A DNA stretch of 64,000 bases. It comes from Streptomyces liliifuscus (lineage in GTDB: Bacteria > Actinomycetota > Actinomycetes > Streptomycetales > Streptomycetaceae). The notes beneath the pieces are model-generated. The model was given only the letters and a program-made list of their open reading frames with translations. It was not told the origin of the DNA and made no database searches. Every line of letters starts with the position of its first letter. Position 1 is the first letter of the stretch. The translations under genes and the position numbers were made by a program. Positions 16,847 to 24,642 of this stretch are shown piece by piece. The stretch lies in contig NZ_CP066831.1 of NCBI RefSeq assembly GCF_016598615.1, positions 2,294,001 to 2,358,000 on the forward strand, written 5' to 3'.

Positions 16847-16866
16847 AATGAGAATATCTTCTCAAC
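16847..16866. promoter_or_regulatory. Operator motif copy A (AATGAGAAT-AT-CTTCTCAAC)
   Basis: A 20-bp near-palindrome; inner arms TGAGAA/TTCTCA (16849-16854, 16859-16864) are perfect. It shares the pattern AAYGMGAAW-N2-WTTCKCATT with copies at 21168 and 21423. It sits 57 bp upstream of the SDR start and touches the pxpC stop codon. Confidence 0.65.
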
Positions 16867-17903
16867 TAATGTCGGGGCAAGGACGTCTCGAAGCCGAGCG
16901 CGGCGAACGCCTCCGCGACCGCGTGTTCGAGCGCGCACACCTCCTCCTCGCGCCGCGCGAACCGGCGGAGCGAACTCTCGCGGTCGGTCCAGCGGAACCG
17001 CAGTCGCCGCCCAGGACCGGCCTGCCCGAGCAGCGGCAGACAGGCCCGCGAGGCGACGCCGACGATCGGATAGCCCGCCGTCAGGCTCCGGTATCTGCCG
17101 AGCACGATGAGCTCGTCCGCGTGCGGGATCTGCAGCGCCCCGACGGGAACCCCGTGCGACACGATCTCGGTGTCGGTGTCCGGGTGGAGCACCGGGCCTT
17201 CGAGCCGCAGCCCGACGTGGTTGGAGCGGGGGGTGACGACGTACTCCGCCTCCTCGATCACCTCGCGGATGCCGGGGATCGCGTGGATTCCGTGGCTCGC
17301 GACGACATCGACGACCCAAGTCCCTTCGTCGAAGCGCGGGACGGGAACGGGCAGCCGGAACAGCGGCGGCTCGAACAGTCGGCGCCGGAATCCCTGGAAG
17401 TCCGTTTCCAGCAGTACGCGCGAGCCCCGGGTGACGACCTGCCCGAACCCCATCCGGGCGTCCGGGGCGGCGCTGCCCAGCAGGGTCTCCGCGGCGAGCG
17501 TGCCGTTCACGGCGAGATAGGTGCGGGTCCCCCGGCCGGCATAGGCGTGGACCCGTACCTCATGACCCTTCGGCACCACGAGCGGCGACCAGCTGTCGAC
17601 GGGGGCGCCGCCGACGGTGACCCGGGCGGGGGCGCCGGTCACCGCGAGCAGGACGTCGGCGTCGGGAACGAGGGCCAACTCGCCGCCGAGGTTCTCGATC
17701 AGGGTCGCGCCACGTGGGTTGCCCACGAGGAGGTTGGCGACGACCGCGGAGTGCTGGTCGGCGGCACCGCCGGTGGGGACACCGCGCCGTTCCGTGTCGC
17801 GGCGGCCGAGGTCCTGGAAGGTGGTGGTCCATCCGGTGCGGGTGAATTGGAGCGCCACGGTCTTCATCGCCGTCGCCGTCGTCTTCATCCTCTTCGTCGT
17901 CAT
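16866..17903 (-). CDS. pxpC: 5-oxoprolinase subunit C (biotin-dependent carboxyltransferase family)
   Basis: A 345-residue KipA/PxpC homologue. Typical elements: TTFQDLGR--TERRGVPTGGAADQHS near the start, ENLGGELAL--DADVLLAVTGA, RTYLAVNG, and the C-terminal GALQIPHADELIVLGRYR--AGYPIVG. With PxpA and PxpB it forms the ATP-dependent prokaryotic 5-oxoprolinase that opens pyroglutamate to glutamate; the same fold occurs in urea amidolyase. The ATG overlaps the PxpB stop (ATGA), indicating translational coupling. All three subunits are adjacent, so the complex is probably functional, though its true lactam substrate may be another ring, given the aldolase and dehydrogenase genes next door. Confidence 0.9.
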   Translation of the reverse strand: MTTKRMKTTATAMKTVALQFTRTGWTTTFQDLGRRDTERRGVPTGGAADQHSAVVANLLVGNPRGATLIENLGGELALVPDADVLLAVTGAPARVTVGGAPVDSWSPLVVPKGHEVRVHAYAGRGTRTYLAVNGTLAAETLLGSAAPDARMGFGQVVTRGSRVLLETDFQGFRRRLFEPPLFRLPVPVPRFDEGTWVVDVVASHGIHAIPGIREVIEEAEYVVTPRSNHVGLRLEGPVLHPDTDTEIVSHGVPVGALQIPHADELIVLGRYRSLTAGYPIVGVASRACLPLLGQAGPGRRLRFRWTDRESSLRRFARREEEVCALEHAVAEAFAALGFETSLPRH

Positions 17904-18643
17904 AGGGACACCTCCACCGGCAGCAGGAAGCCTGCGTCCAGCGCGGCCGCCTCGTCCCGTGTGACGGGAACGAAGCGCATGATGTCGCCGGGGCCGAACG
18001 AGACGGGGTCGGGGCGGGAGATGTCGACGATGGTGTGCGGGGTGCGCCCGACCACACGCCAGCCGGTCGGGCCGGGGAACGGCTGGATGATCGCGTTGTC
18101 ACCGGCGATCATGATCGATCCGGGAACGACGTCCGTACGCGGCTCTGCGCGTCGGCGTACCGGCCCGGGCAGTTCGAGCCCGTCCATCATCGGAGCCATC
18201 GCCGCGCCCAACAGGGCAATGGTGAAGGTGGACTTGGCGATCCCCTCGACCACTTCGGCGGGTTTCAGGCCCACTTCCTCGGCGACGGACAACAGATCGG
18301 GTCCGGTCTCCTCGTCGAAGACGACCGGGACGGCGAACTCCCGTACCGCACGGGGGAGTTCCGGACCGCCGTCCGAACCGTCGCCCGGCGCCCGGCGGGC
18401 CAGCAGCCGGACCGCGTACTCCACATGCTCGAGCGCGGTCCGCAGTGGATCGAACTCGATGAGCAGGGACTCCAGACCGGAGACGACATCGAGCACGCCG
18501 TGGGGGCGGTGCGCGAGGAACCGGTCGCGGAAGGCGACGATCGCGGACCTGCGGATCGCCTGTTCGGCGTGGGGGACGGTCACCATCACCGCCGAGTCCC
18601 CGAAGGGCTCGACGGTGACGGTACCGAACGGTGCAGTGGTCAT
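17900..18643 (-). CDS. pxpB: 5-oxoprolinase subunit B (KipI-like)
   Basis: A 247-residue member of the KipI/PxpB family: an N-terminal PFGDSAVMV strand, HGVLDVVSGLESLLIEFDP, VPVVFDEETGPDL, and the C-terminal FPGPTGWRVVGRTP and FGPGDIMRFVPVT elements. It partners PxpC in the 5-oxoprolinase complex. The ATG at 18643 has GGGAG upstream. The stop codon overlaps the PxpC start, and PxpA lies 23 bp upstream, forming a tight A-B-C order. Some relatives act as kinase inhibitors (KipI of Bacillus), but the full gene trio here argues for the enzyme. Confidence 0.9.
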   Translation of the reverse strand: MTTAPFGTVTVEPFGDSAVMVTVPHAEQAIRRSAIVAFRDRFLAHRPHGVLDVVSGLESLLIEFDPLRTALEHVEYAVRLLARRAPGDGSDGGPELPRAVREFAVPVVFDEETGPDLLSVAEEVGLKPAEVVEGIAKSTFTIALLGAAMAPMMDGLELPGPVRRRAEPRTDVVPGSIMIAGDNAIIQPFPGPTGWRVVGRTPHTIVDISRPDPVSFGPGDIMRFVPVTRDEAAALDAGFLLPVEVSL

Positions 18644-18666
18644 GGGCTGGCTCCCGCGCGCTGCCC

Positions 18667-19473
18667 TCAACGGGCGAGCGCGACCTCGGCCTTCTCCTTC
18701 AGGACGTCCCGCAGACCCGCGACACGCACGTCCGCCTTGTCGAGCGCGGCCCGCAGCGCGATGCCGTTCTGCAGGACGGTCGGGTGGTCCCCGTGCAGAA
18801 GCAGTACGTCGGCGTCGTGGCCTAGCGGTACGACGTTGCCGTCGACCGAGCGCACGGTGCCCTCCTGTACGACCTGGACGGAGCGTTCGCCGATGAGCTC
18901 GGGGTCGAAGATGAGCCCTCCTTCGTGCGAGCGCGAGACGGGCATGCCGTCGTCGCCGTAGCCGCGGTCGGCCAGGAACACGTAACCGACTTCGAGACCG
19001 CGCCTGCGCGACTCCTCGGCGAGCAGGCCGCGTTGACAGATCACGACGTAGTCCGTGTTGTACGCGGCGATCGCGTCCGTGATGGCACGGGCGTGCTTGG
19101 CGTCGGTCTGCGCGATCGACCCCATACGGCCGTGCGGCGCCACATGTGTGATCGTCCCGCCGTGCACGCGCGCGAACGCGTCGAGCGCGCCGAGCTGGTA
19201 GAGGACGTCGGTGCGGATCTCCTCCTCCGACGCCTCGATGAGCCGGCGGCCGAACCCGACGAGGTCGGGGTATCCGGGGTGCGCGCCGAGTTCGATGCCG
19301 CGCTCCACGCAGTCGGCGACCGTCTTGTCCATGACGCGCGGGTCACCGGCGTGGAAGCCGCAGGCGATGTTCGACGCGGTGACGAGGCCGAGGAGGGCGT
19401 TGTCGTCGCCGATCGTGTAGTTGCCGAAGCTCTCTCCGAGGTCGGCGACGACGGCTACCGAGTTGATTCCCAT
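18667..19473 (-). CDS. pxpA: 5-oxoprolinase subunit A (LamB/YcsF family)
   Basis: A 268-residue LamB/YcsF-family protein: DLGESFG (11-17), SNIACGFHAGDP (34-45), GAHPGYPDLVGFGRR, HVAPHGRM and a C-terminal LHGDHP. These are the conserved metal/substrate-site segments of PxpA. Family members usually have DLNCDLGE here; the short N-terminus begins straight at VVADLGES. It is expected to bind the lactam and work with PxpB and PxpC. GGGAGA precedes the ATG at 19473. The transporter gene lies 22 bp upstream, so transporter and 5-oxoprolinase form one operon. Confidence 0.9.
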   Translation of the reverse strand: MGINSVAVVADLGESFGNYTIGDDNALLGLVTASNIACGFHAGDPRVMDKTVADCVERGIELGAHPGYPDLVGFGRRLIEASEEEIRTDVLYQLGALDAFARVHGGTITHVAPHGRMGSIAQTDAKHARAITDAIAAYNTDYVVICQRGLLAEESRRRGLEVGYVFLADRGYGDDGMPVSRSHEGGLIFDPELIGERSVQVVQEGTVRSVDGNVVPLGHDADVLLLHGDHPTVLQNGIALRAALDKADVRVAGLRDVLKEKAEVALAR

Positions 19474-19495
19474 GGTGTCTCCCGGGTGTTGGCGG

Positions 19496-20875
19496 TCAGT
19501 GGGCGGCCAGCGGACGACCCTTGGTCTCACGTACGAACGCGATGGCGACCAGGGTGATCAGGGCGGTGGTGATGGCGGCGAAGGCGGGGATCAGATTGGA
19601 CCCGGTCGATTCGATGAGCTCGGTCATCAGCAGCGGGGCGCTGCCGCCGAAGATGATCGTGGAGATGCTGAACCCGATGCTGTAGGCGGAGTAGCGCACC
19701 GTGGTCGGGAACATCTCGGCGAGCACGGTGTGCACCACGGCTGCGTGGCCGGAGAAGGCGATCGCGAGCACGGTGGTGCCGATGCATGCCAGCGCGAACT
19801 CACCGGTGGTGATGAGCAGGAACATCGGGTACGAGACCACGGCCATCGCGACGGCGGAGAACACCAGCACGGGTTTGCGGCCGATACGGTCCGACAGCCG
19901 GGCCATGAGGGGGATGCAGACGGCGATGGCGACCAGGCTGACAGCGGTGACGGTGAGCGCCCGCAGCATGGAGAAGTTGTTGTCGTCGCCGAGCGAGGTC
20001 TTCAGATAGGTCGGCATGTAGACGAACAGCAGGTAGTAGCCAGGCCCGTTGAGCGCGGGCAGGAAGATCGTGAGCACGATCGCCTTCAGGTGCCGCGGGG
20101 AGGTGAGCGCGTCCTTCAGCGGGTTGCGTACGACGGTGTTGCGCTCTCGCAGTGCCTTGAAGTGCGGGGTCTCCTCCAGCTGGCGGCGGATGTAGAAGCC
20201 GACATAGCCGAGCGGGACGGCGACGAGGAACGGCACCCGCCAGGCCCAGGAGGCCATGGCGTCGTCGCCGAGCGTGGAGATGAGGATGGCCGAGAAGGCG
20301 CTGCCGACCATGAGCGCGATGAACGAGCCGACGGCGATAAAGCTCATCATGTAGTTGCGGCGGGCGTCCGGGGCGTACTCGCCGACGAACGACATGGCAC
20401 CCGCCACCTCACCACCGGCCGAGAAGCCCTGCAGCACCCGGAGCGCGACCAGCAGAACGGGCGCGGCGACGCCGATGGCGGCGTGGGAGGGGATGAGACC
20501 GATCGCCGCGGTGGCGGCCGAGATGAGTACCAGCAGGCCGGCGAGCAGTCTCTTCCGCCCGAGCCTGTCTCCCAGGTATCCGCAGATGACGCTGCCGAAC
20601 GGCCGCGCGACAAAGCTGACCAGGAAGCCGACGTTGGTGAGGAAGAGCCCGCCGGCCTCCGCCTCCCCCATGATGTTGATCGCGAGATAGGTGACGAGCA
20701 GGCCGTAGATGCCGTAGTCGTACCACTCGACGAAGGAACCTATGGCTCCGGCGACGGTGGCCTTGCGGACCACCTTGCCGTCCGCGGTGACCACACCGGC
20801 CGTGGTCGCGTCGAGCTGGTCCGACGATGCCTCGTGACGATCTGACGTCGTGTCGAGCCGATCTGACGTTGTCAT
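19496..20875 (-). CDS. MFS transporter, metabolite:H+ symporter (MHS) type
   Basis: A 459-residue transporter with about 12 transmembrane segments. The MHS/ProP-like signatures are clear: GSFVEWYDYGIYG at the first helix, a DRLGRKR loop between helices 2 and 3, LQGFSAGGEVAGAMSF in helix 4 and SDRIGRKPVL in the second half. Such proteins import organic acids or betaines with protons, e.g. citrate, ketoglutarate, shikimate or proline betaine. As first gene of the pxp operon it probably imports the lactam or a related acid. Motif copy B lies 293 bp upstream of its start; the long leader between has no convincing gene. Confidence 0.88.
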   Translation of the reverse strand: MTTSDRLDTTSDRHEASSDQLDATTAGVVTADGKVVRKATVAGAIGSFVEWYDYGIYGLLVTYLAINIMGEAEAGGLFLTNVGFLVSFVARPFGSVICGYLGDRLGRKRLLAGLLVLISAATAAIGLIPSHAAIGVAAPVLLVALRVLQGFSAGGEVAGAMSFVGEYAPDARRNYMMSFIAVGSFIALMVGSAFSAILISTLGDDAMASWAWRVPFLVAVPLGYVGFYIRRQLEETPHFKALRERNTVVRNPLKDALTSPRHLKAIVLTIFLPALNGPGYYLLFVYMPTYLKTSLGDDNNFSMLRALTVTAVSLVAIAVCIPLMARLSDRIGRKPVLVFSAVAMAVVSYPMFLLITTGEFALACIGTTVLAIAFSGHAAVVHTVLAEMFPTTVRYSAYSIGFSISTIIFGGSAPLLMTELIESTGSNLIPAFAAITTALITLVAIAFVRETKGRPLAAH

Positions 20876-21167
20876 GCGTTCACCTTCGGTCGCGGACTCC
20901 GAGGACGGTGTCCTGAACAGTCGTACGCTGAACGTCGTCGCTGCCGGCGGTCGCCCATGTGCCGGGGTGTTCCGCCTGCGTTCCGGATCCTCGTGGGAAG
21001 GCGACGATGACACCTCGGCGGTCAAGCGGCGTCGGTGTCGTCGGAGGATGTCTGGAGGTGTCGGTGGACGGCTGGTGACGCCCCCACCCGCCCCCTTCGC
21101 GCCGGTGGAGCAGGTCCTGGAGCGGGCTGTAGGGGCACATCCGAGCCAAGTTGCGACTCAAATCTCG

Positions 21168-21187
21168 AATGAGAATAGATTCGCATT
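21168..21187. promoter_or_regulatory. Operator motif copy B (AATGAGAAT-AG-ATTCGCATT)
   Basis: A 20-bp near-palindrome, 8 of 9 arm positions complementary, sharing AAYGMGAAW-N2-WTTCKCATT with copies at 16847 and 21423. It lies in the transporter/RraA divergent region and is AT-rich against its surroundings. Confidence 0.7.
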
Positions 21188-21422
21188 CCGGGGTGGTCAA
21201 GGACGGAAGTTGCCGCCAGGTAAAACTTGCGATTCCGGCGCGGTTCCACCCTCGGCAACCGGGACTTCACCGGAGGGACGGCGGCCGGGCGACCGCCAAC
21301 CAACCACTCACCGGCCACCCGTCGACCGTCCGGCGACCGTCGGCGAGGCACCCCGTGAGGCCGTCACCCCTCCCGCCCACTCTTGTCCCGCGGCACGGAT
21401 GGATGCACACTGACTCTCGCGA

Positions 21423-21442
21423 AACGCGAAACTTTTCGCATT
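21423..21442. promoter_or_regulatory. Operator motif copy C (AACGCGAAA-CT-TTTCGCATT)
   Basis: A 20-bp near-palindrome with perfect GCGAAA/TTTCGC inner arms (21426-21431, 21434-21439). It is 66 bp upstream of the RraA-type gene start, a typical operator distance, and matches copies A and B. Confidence 0.7.
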
Positions 21443-21507
21443 TCCCGGCCGTGACGGGGCGGACGGCCTCTTGGCCCCACCCCCAACACCACCCGCAGGA
21501 GACCGTG

Positions 21508-22143
21508 ATGACCCAAGACAACGTGCGTGTGGCCCCGGCCTGGGACCGCCCGGACCAACAGGTGCTCCAGCGGTTCCGCGAGCATTCCGTGGCCAATCTC
21601 GGCGACGCCCTGGACCGGCTGAACATCGTGGACGGCGGGATCTCGCCGGTCTGGCGGGGAGCGAAGGCGGTCGGCACCGCGCTGCCCGTGCTCACCGTCG
21701 CCGGCGACAACAAGGCGGTGATCGCCGCGCTGGACCACATCCGCCCCGGGGACATCCTGGTCATCAACGCCTTCGGCTACGACGGCCGCGCCGTCATCGG
21801 CGACAACCTCGCCCAGCGGTTCGACGTGTTCGGCGCCGTCGGCGCGGTCGTCGACGGCTACGTCCGTGACCGCGCGATCATCGAGAAGCTCGGCGTGCCC
21901 GTCTTCGCACGCGGGCTCACGCCTGCCGGCCCCTTCAAGAACGGACCGGGCACGATCGGCGAACCCGTCGCCCTCGGCGGTGTCGTGGTGAACCCCGGCG
22001 ACATCGTCGTCGCCGACGACGACGGCGTCATCGTCATCCCGCCCCATCGCGCCGAGGAGGCGCTGACGGCGGTCGAGGCGATCGTCGCCCGTGAGGCCGA
22101 CCTCGACGCCGAGGTCGCGGAACTGCGGAGCCGAATCGCCTGA
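21508..22143 (+). CDS. RraA-like aldolase/decarboxylase family protein
   Basis: A 211-residue protein of the RraA/HMG-CHA aldolase family. GDILVINAFGYDGRAVIGDNLA and GAVVDGYVRDRAIIEKLGVPVFARG carry the G-x-x-R-D metal/pyruvate-binding motif of 4-hydroxy-4-methyl-2-oxoglutarate aldolases and oxaloacetate decarboxylases; VVADDDGVIVIP follows. Catalytically active members cleave 4-hydroxy-2-oxo acids to pyruvate. Strictly regulatory RraA (RNase E inhibitor) proteins are shorter and occur in a different context. AGGAGA precedes the ATG at 21508. Its stop overlaps the next start (TGATG), so it is coupled to the dehydrogenase gene and is presumably part of the same catabolic route. Confidence 0.85.
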   Translation: MTQDNVRVAPAWDRPDQQVLQRFREHSVANLGDALDRLNIVDGGISPVWRGAKAVGTALPVLTVAGDNKAVIAALDHIRPGDILVINAFGYDGRAVIGDNLAQRFDVFGAVGAVVDGYVRDRAIIEKLGVPVFARGLTPAGPFKNGPGTIGEPVALGGVVVNPGDIVVADDDGVIVIPPHRAEEALTAVEAIVAREADLDAEVAELRSRIA

Positions 22144-23210
22144 TGGGAACCGAGGAACGAGCCCCCGGCAGGCTCCGCGTCGCGGTCGCCGCGCCACTGT
22201 CGGAGGACAACCGCGCGCGGATCCTCGCGCTGGAACCACGGATCGACCTCGTCGTCGACCAGTCCCTGTTCCCACCGATGCGGTGGCCGGCCGACTTCGC
22301 CGGTGACCCGTCCTGGCACCGCACACCGGCACAACAACGGGCCTACGAGGAGTCCCTCGACTCGGCCGACGCGCTCTACGGCATCCCCGATGTGGACCCG
22401 GCCGCCCTGGCACGTACGGTCCGCGCCAACCGGGGGCTGCGCTGGGTGCACACGATGGCGGCGGGCGGCGGCAGCCAGGTGAAGGCCGCACGGCTCACCG
22501 CCGACGAGCTCGAACGGGTCCTGTTCACCACCTCCGCCGGAGTGCACGGGCAGCCGCTCGCGGAGTTCGCCCTCTTCGGCGTACTCGGCGGAGCGAAGGG
22601 CCTCCCCCGCCTGATCCGAGGGCAGCGCGATCACGAGTGGGGCGGCCGCTGGACGATGGGGCAGGTGAGCGAGCAGACGATCCTGCTGCTCGGCCTCGGC
22701 GGCATCGGCCGGGTCGTCGCCCAACAGCTGCACGCGCTGGGCGCCAAGGTCATCGGAACGAGCAGGAACGGCACCGGCGTTCCCGGGGTCCACGAGGTCG
22801 TACCCCTCGACCGGATCGCCGAGGTGGCACCGACGGTGGACGCCGTCGTGAACACGCTCCCCGGCACCGCGGCGACCGAGCACCTGCTCGACAAGCGGTT
22901 CTTCGACGCCCTGAGGCCCGGCGCGACCCTCGTGAACGTCGGCCGCGGAAGCGTTGTCGACGAGAACGCCCTGATCGAGGCCCTCGACTCCGGCCGAGTC
23001 GGCTTCGCCGCACTGGACGTCTTCGAGACGGAACCACTCCCGGCCCACAGCCCCCTCTGGAACCACGACCACGTCCTGGTGAGCCCCCACACCGCCGCCC
23101 TCAGCCCCGCCGAGGACCGCCTCATCGCGGAACTCTTCGCCGCCAACGCCACGCGGCTACTCGACGGAGAGAGCCTGCTGAACCGCGTGGACACGGTCGA
23201 GTTCTACTGA
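22143..23210 (+). CDS. D-2-hydroxyacid dehydrogenase, glyoxylate-reductase-like
   Basis: A 355-residue NAD(P)-dependent D-2-hydroxyacid dehydrogenase. GLGGIG at 184-189 is the nucleotide-binding turn; the catalytic triad is Arg268-equivalent in NVGRGS, Glu at 295-297 in FETEP and His316 in SPHTA. The long N-terminal domain and SAGVHGQPLAEFALF are like GhrA-type enzymes, which reduce glyoxylate or hydroxypyruvate. It is translationally coupled to the RraA-type aldolase. If the aldolase released glyoxylate, this enzyme would reduce it; that link is my inference. Confidence 0.88.
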   Translation: MGTEERAPGRLRVAVAAPLSEDNRARILALEPRIDLVVDQSLFPPMRWPADFAGDPSWHRTPAQQRAYEESLDSADALYGIPDVDPAALARTVRANRGLRWVHTMAAGGGSQVKAARLTADELERVLFTTSAGVHGQPLAEFALFGVLGGAKGLPRLIRGQRDHEWGGRWTMGQVSEQTILLLGLGGIGRVVAQQLHALGAKVIGTSRNGTGVPGVHEVVPLDRIAEVAPTVDAVVNTLPGTAATEHLLDKRFFDALRPGATLVNVGRGSVVDENALIEALDSGRVGFAALDVFETEPLPAHSPLWNHDHVLVSPHTAALSPAEDRLIAELFAANATRLLDGESLLNRVDTVEFY

Positions 23211-23226
23211 CGACCGGGCAAACGAA

Positions 23227-23270
23227 CACACGGATGGCGCCGACCGAAACCGGCCGACGCCATCCGTGTG
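23227..23270. terminator. Long palindrome (element 1), bidirectional terminator
   Basis: CACACGGATGGCG (23227-23239) pairs perfectly with CGCCATCCGTGTG (23258-23270). It lies between convergent stops (23210, 23306). Its sequence including the loop is almost the same as the palindrome after tRNA-Leu at 30023-30064. Bases 23271-23290 also resemble the 3' end of that tRNA (shared GTCCGAG at matching spacing). Confidence 0.7.
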
Positions 23271-23305
23271 CACAAAGACCGCGTCCGAGAGCCGACACGC
23301 GGCGA

Positions 23306-24427
23306 TCAGTAGAAGCGGCGGATGAACACGTCCGACTTGCCGTTGGTGTCGCCGGGCACGATGTCGTCGGCCGTGGAATGGAAGACCACGTCGCGCCCAC
23401 CGGCGCTGACCGCGTCGGTCCCGGCCGAGGCGAGTTGGTTCGAGACGATCTCGTCGGTGCCCGTCTGCAGGTCGCGCAGCATGAGCGACGGTCCGCTCGT
23501 GTCGTGCGGGGCGTACAGCAGATAGCGTCCGGTCGGATCGATGGCCACGCCCCGCACGTTCGGCACCAGTTGGTCGGTGCCCGAGCTCTCGTCGTGGACG
23601 TAGGTGTCGGAGCCCGAGAGGTACACGACCTTGCCGCCGTCCTTGCTGAGCTGGACGAGCGCCGCCGCCTTGGACGGGCCCTCGATCGGGCCGGAGGAGG
23701 TGTTGTCGGTCCGGTCCCACACGAAGACGTCCTCCGCCTGGCCGTCCTGGTAGGCGACAAAGCGGCCGTCACCGCTGATGGACGGCCGGGACGGGACGGT
23801 GTGGGCGAACTCGGCGACGGTCTCCGTGGTGTCGGCGCGCCAGTCCCGTACCTCGATGCGCTGCCGGGACGGCGGTCGACTGAAGGTGGCGACCTGGGCG
23901 ATGTGGCGGCCGTCCGCGCTCAGCGACGGCTGACTGCAGCTGAGGCCCGGGCAGTTGATGCCGATCGTGCTTCCCGAGCTCACCTGGGACAGGAAAGTCT
24001 TCGTGTCCCTTTGCAACAGCCCCCACAGGGCGACGTATTGCCCGTCACCGCTGATCACCGGGCGCTGGGCCGGGGAGGTGAGGGTGCTCATCAGCGTGGT
24101 CCGGCTCGTCCGCTGGTCGCGGACGAACACCCTCTCCCCCGTCGCCGGGTTGGCTGGGGTGAGGTTCTTCGCCAACGACGAGAAGGCGATACGCCGGCCG
24201 TCGGTGGTGATCGTGGCGCCGACGGAGTCGCCGTCGCCCTGGGTACCGTCGCTTGCGACACTGATCCGCTCGACCCCGGCTCCGCTGTCGCTCGCGACGC
24301 CCGCCACGGTCATGGGCTCGGCCGAAGCGGCTCCGGGCAGCCCCGTCATGACCGCGCACACCACGACCGTGGCGCCTAAGGCGGCCCGCACACGTCTGGC
24401 ACCGCTCCGGTTCGTGTTTCCCCTCAT
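23306..24427 (-). CDS. Secreted PD40/TolB-like beta-propeller protein
   Basis: A 373-residue exported protein. The N-terminus is a Sec signal peptide (RRVRAALGATVVVCAVMTG, cleavage probably after AASA near residue 36). The mature part consists of repeated segments of the PD40/WD40-like type: ITTDGRRIAFSS, ISGDGQYVALW, LSADGRHIAQV, ISGDGRFVAYQ, LSKDGGKVVYL, IDPTGRYLLYA, giving a six- or seven-bladed propeller. No catalytic motif is seen; such proteins are usually binding scaffolds. The ATG follows a G-rich site. Its neighbours are unrelated in function. Function unknown. Confidence 0.8.
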   Translation of the reverse strand: MRGNTNRSGARRVRAALGATVVVCAVMTGLPGAASAEPMTVAGVASDSGAGVERISVASDGTQGDGDSVGATITTDGRRIAFSSLAKNLTPANPATGERVFVRDQRTSRTTLMSTLTSPAQRPVISGDGQYVALWGLLQRDTKTFLSQVSSGSTIGINCPGLSCSQPSLSADGRHIAQVATFSRPPSRQRIEVRDWRADTTETVAEFAHTVPSRPSISGDGRFVAYQDGQAEDVFVWDRTDNTSSGPIEGPSKAAALVQLSKDGGKVVYLSGSDTYVHDESSGTDQLVPNVRGVAIDPTGRYLLYAPHDTSGPSLMLRDLQTGTDEIVSNQLASAGTDAVSAGGRDVVFHSTADDIVPGDTNGKSDVFIRRFY

Positions 24428-24642
24428 GTTTCCCCCCTCGTACAGAACATGGCTCTTCTCCCCGGTTCCCCACCCGAGGGCCACAAGCATGCAACCGCGA
24501 CGGCACTGTGGGGTCAATGCGTCGCATGGCTGTTGAGGGGCGCAGTTCCGGCCAGGTGAGAGTGGTCGGCCTCGCAACACGCAGCGCCATGGAATCCGCC
24601 CCGCGTCTGGCCAACGGATCCTCACCACGGAAACGTGGGGGC

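Larger units (their letters stand above)
20876..21507. other. 632-bp divergent control region with no convincing gene
   Basis: Between divergent transporter and RraA-type genes. Short open frames here lack ribosome binding sites, normal codon use and family similarity. The region holds motif copies B (21168-21187) and C (21423-21442). The stretch 20876-21150 would be an unusually long leader for the transporter if copy B marks its promoter. Confidence 0.7.

Noticed and set aside
16155..18896. 913-codon plus-strand open frame across SDR and pxp genes
   Set aside because: Same effect; the minus-strand genes in this stretch have full catalytic motifs and coupled starts.
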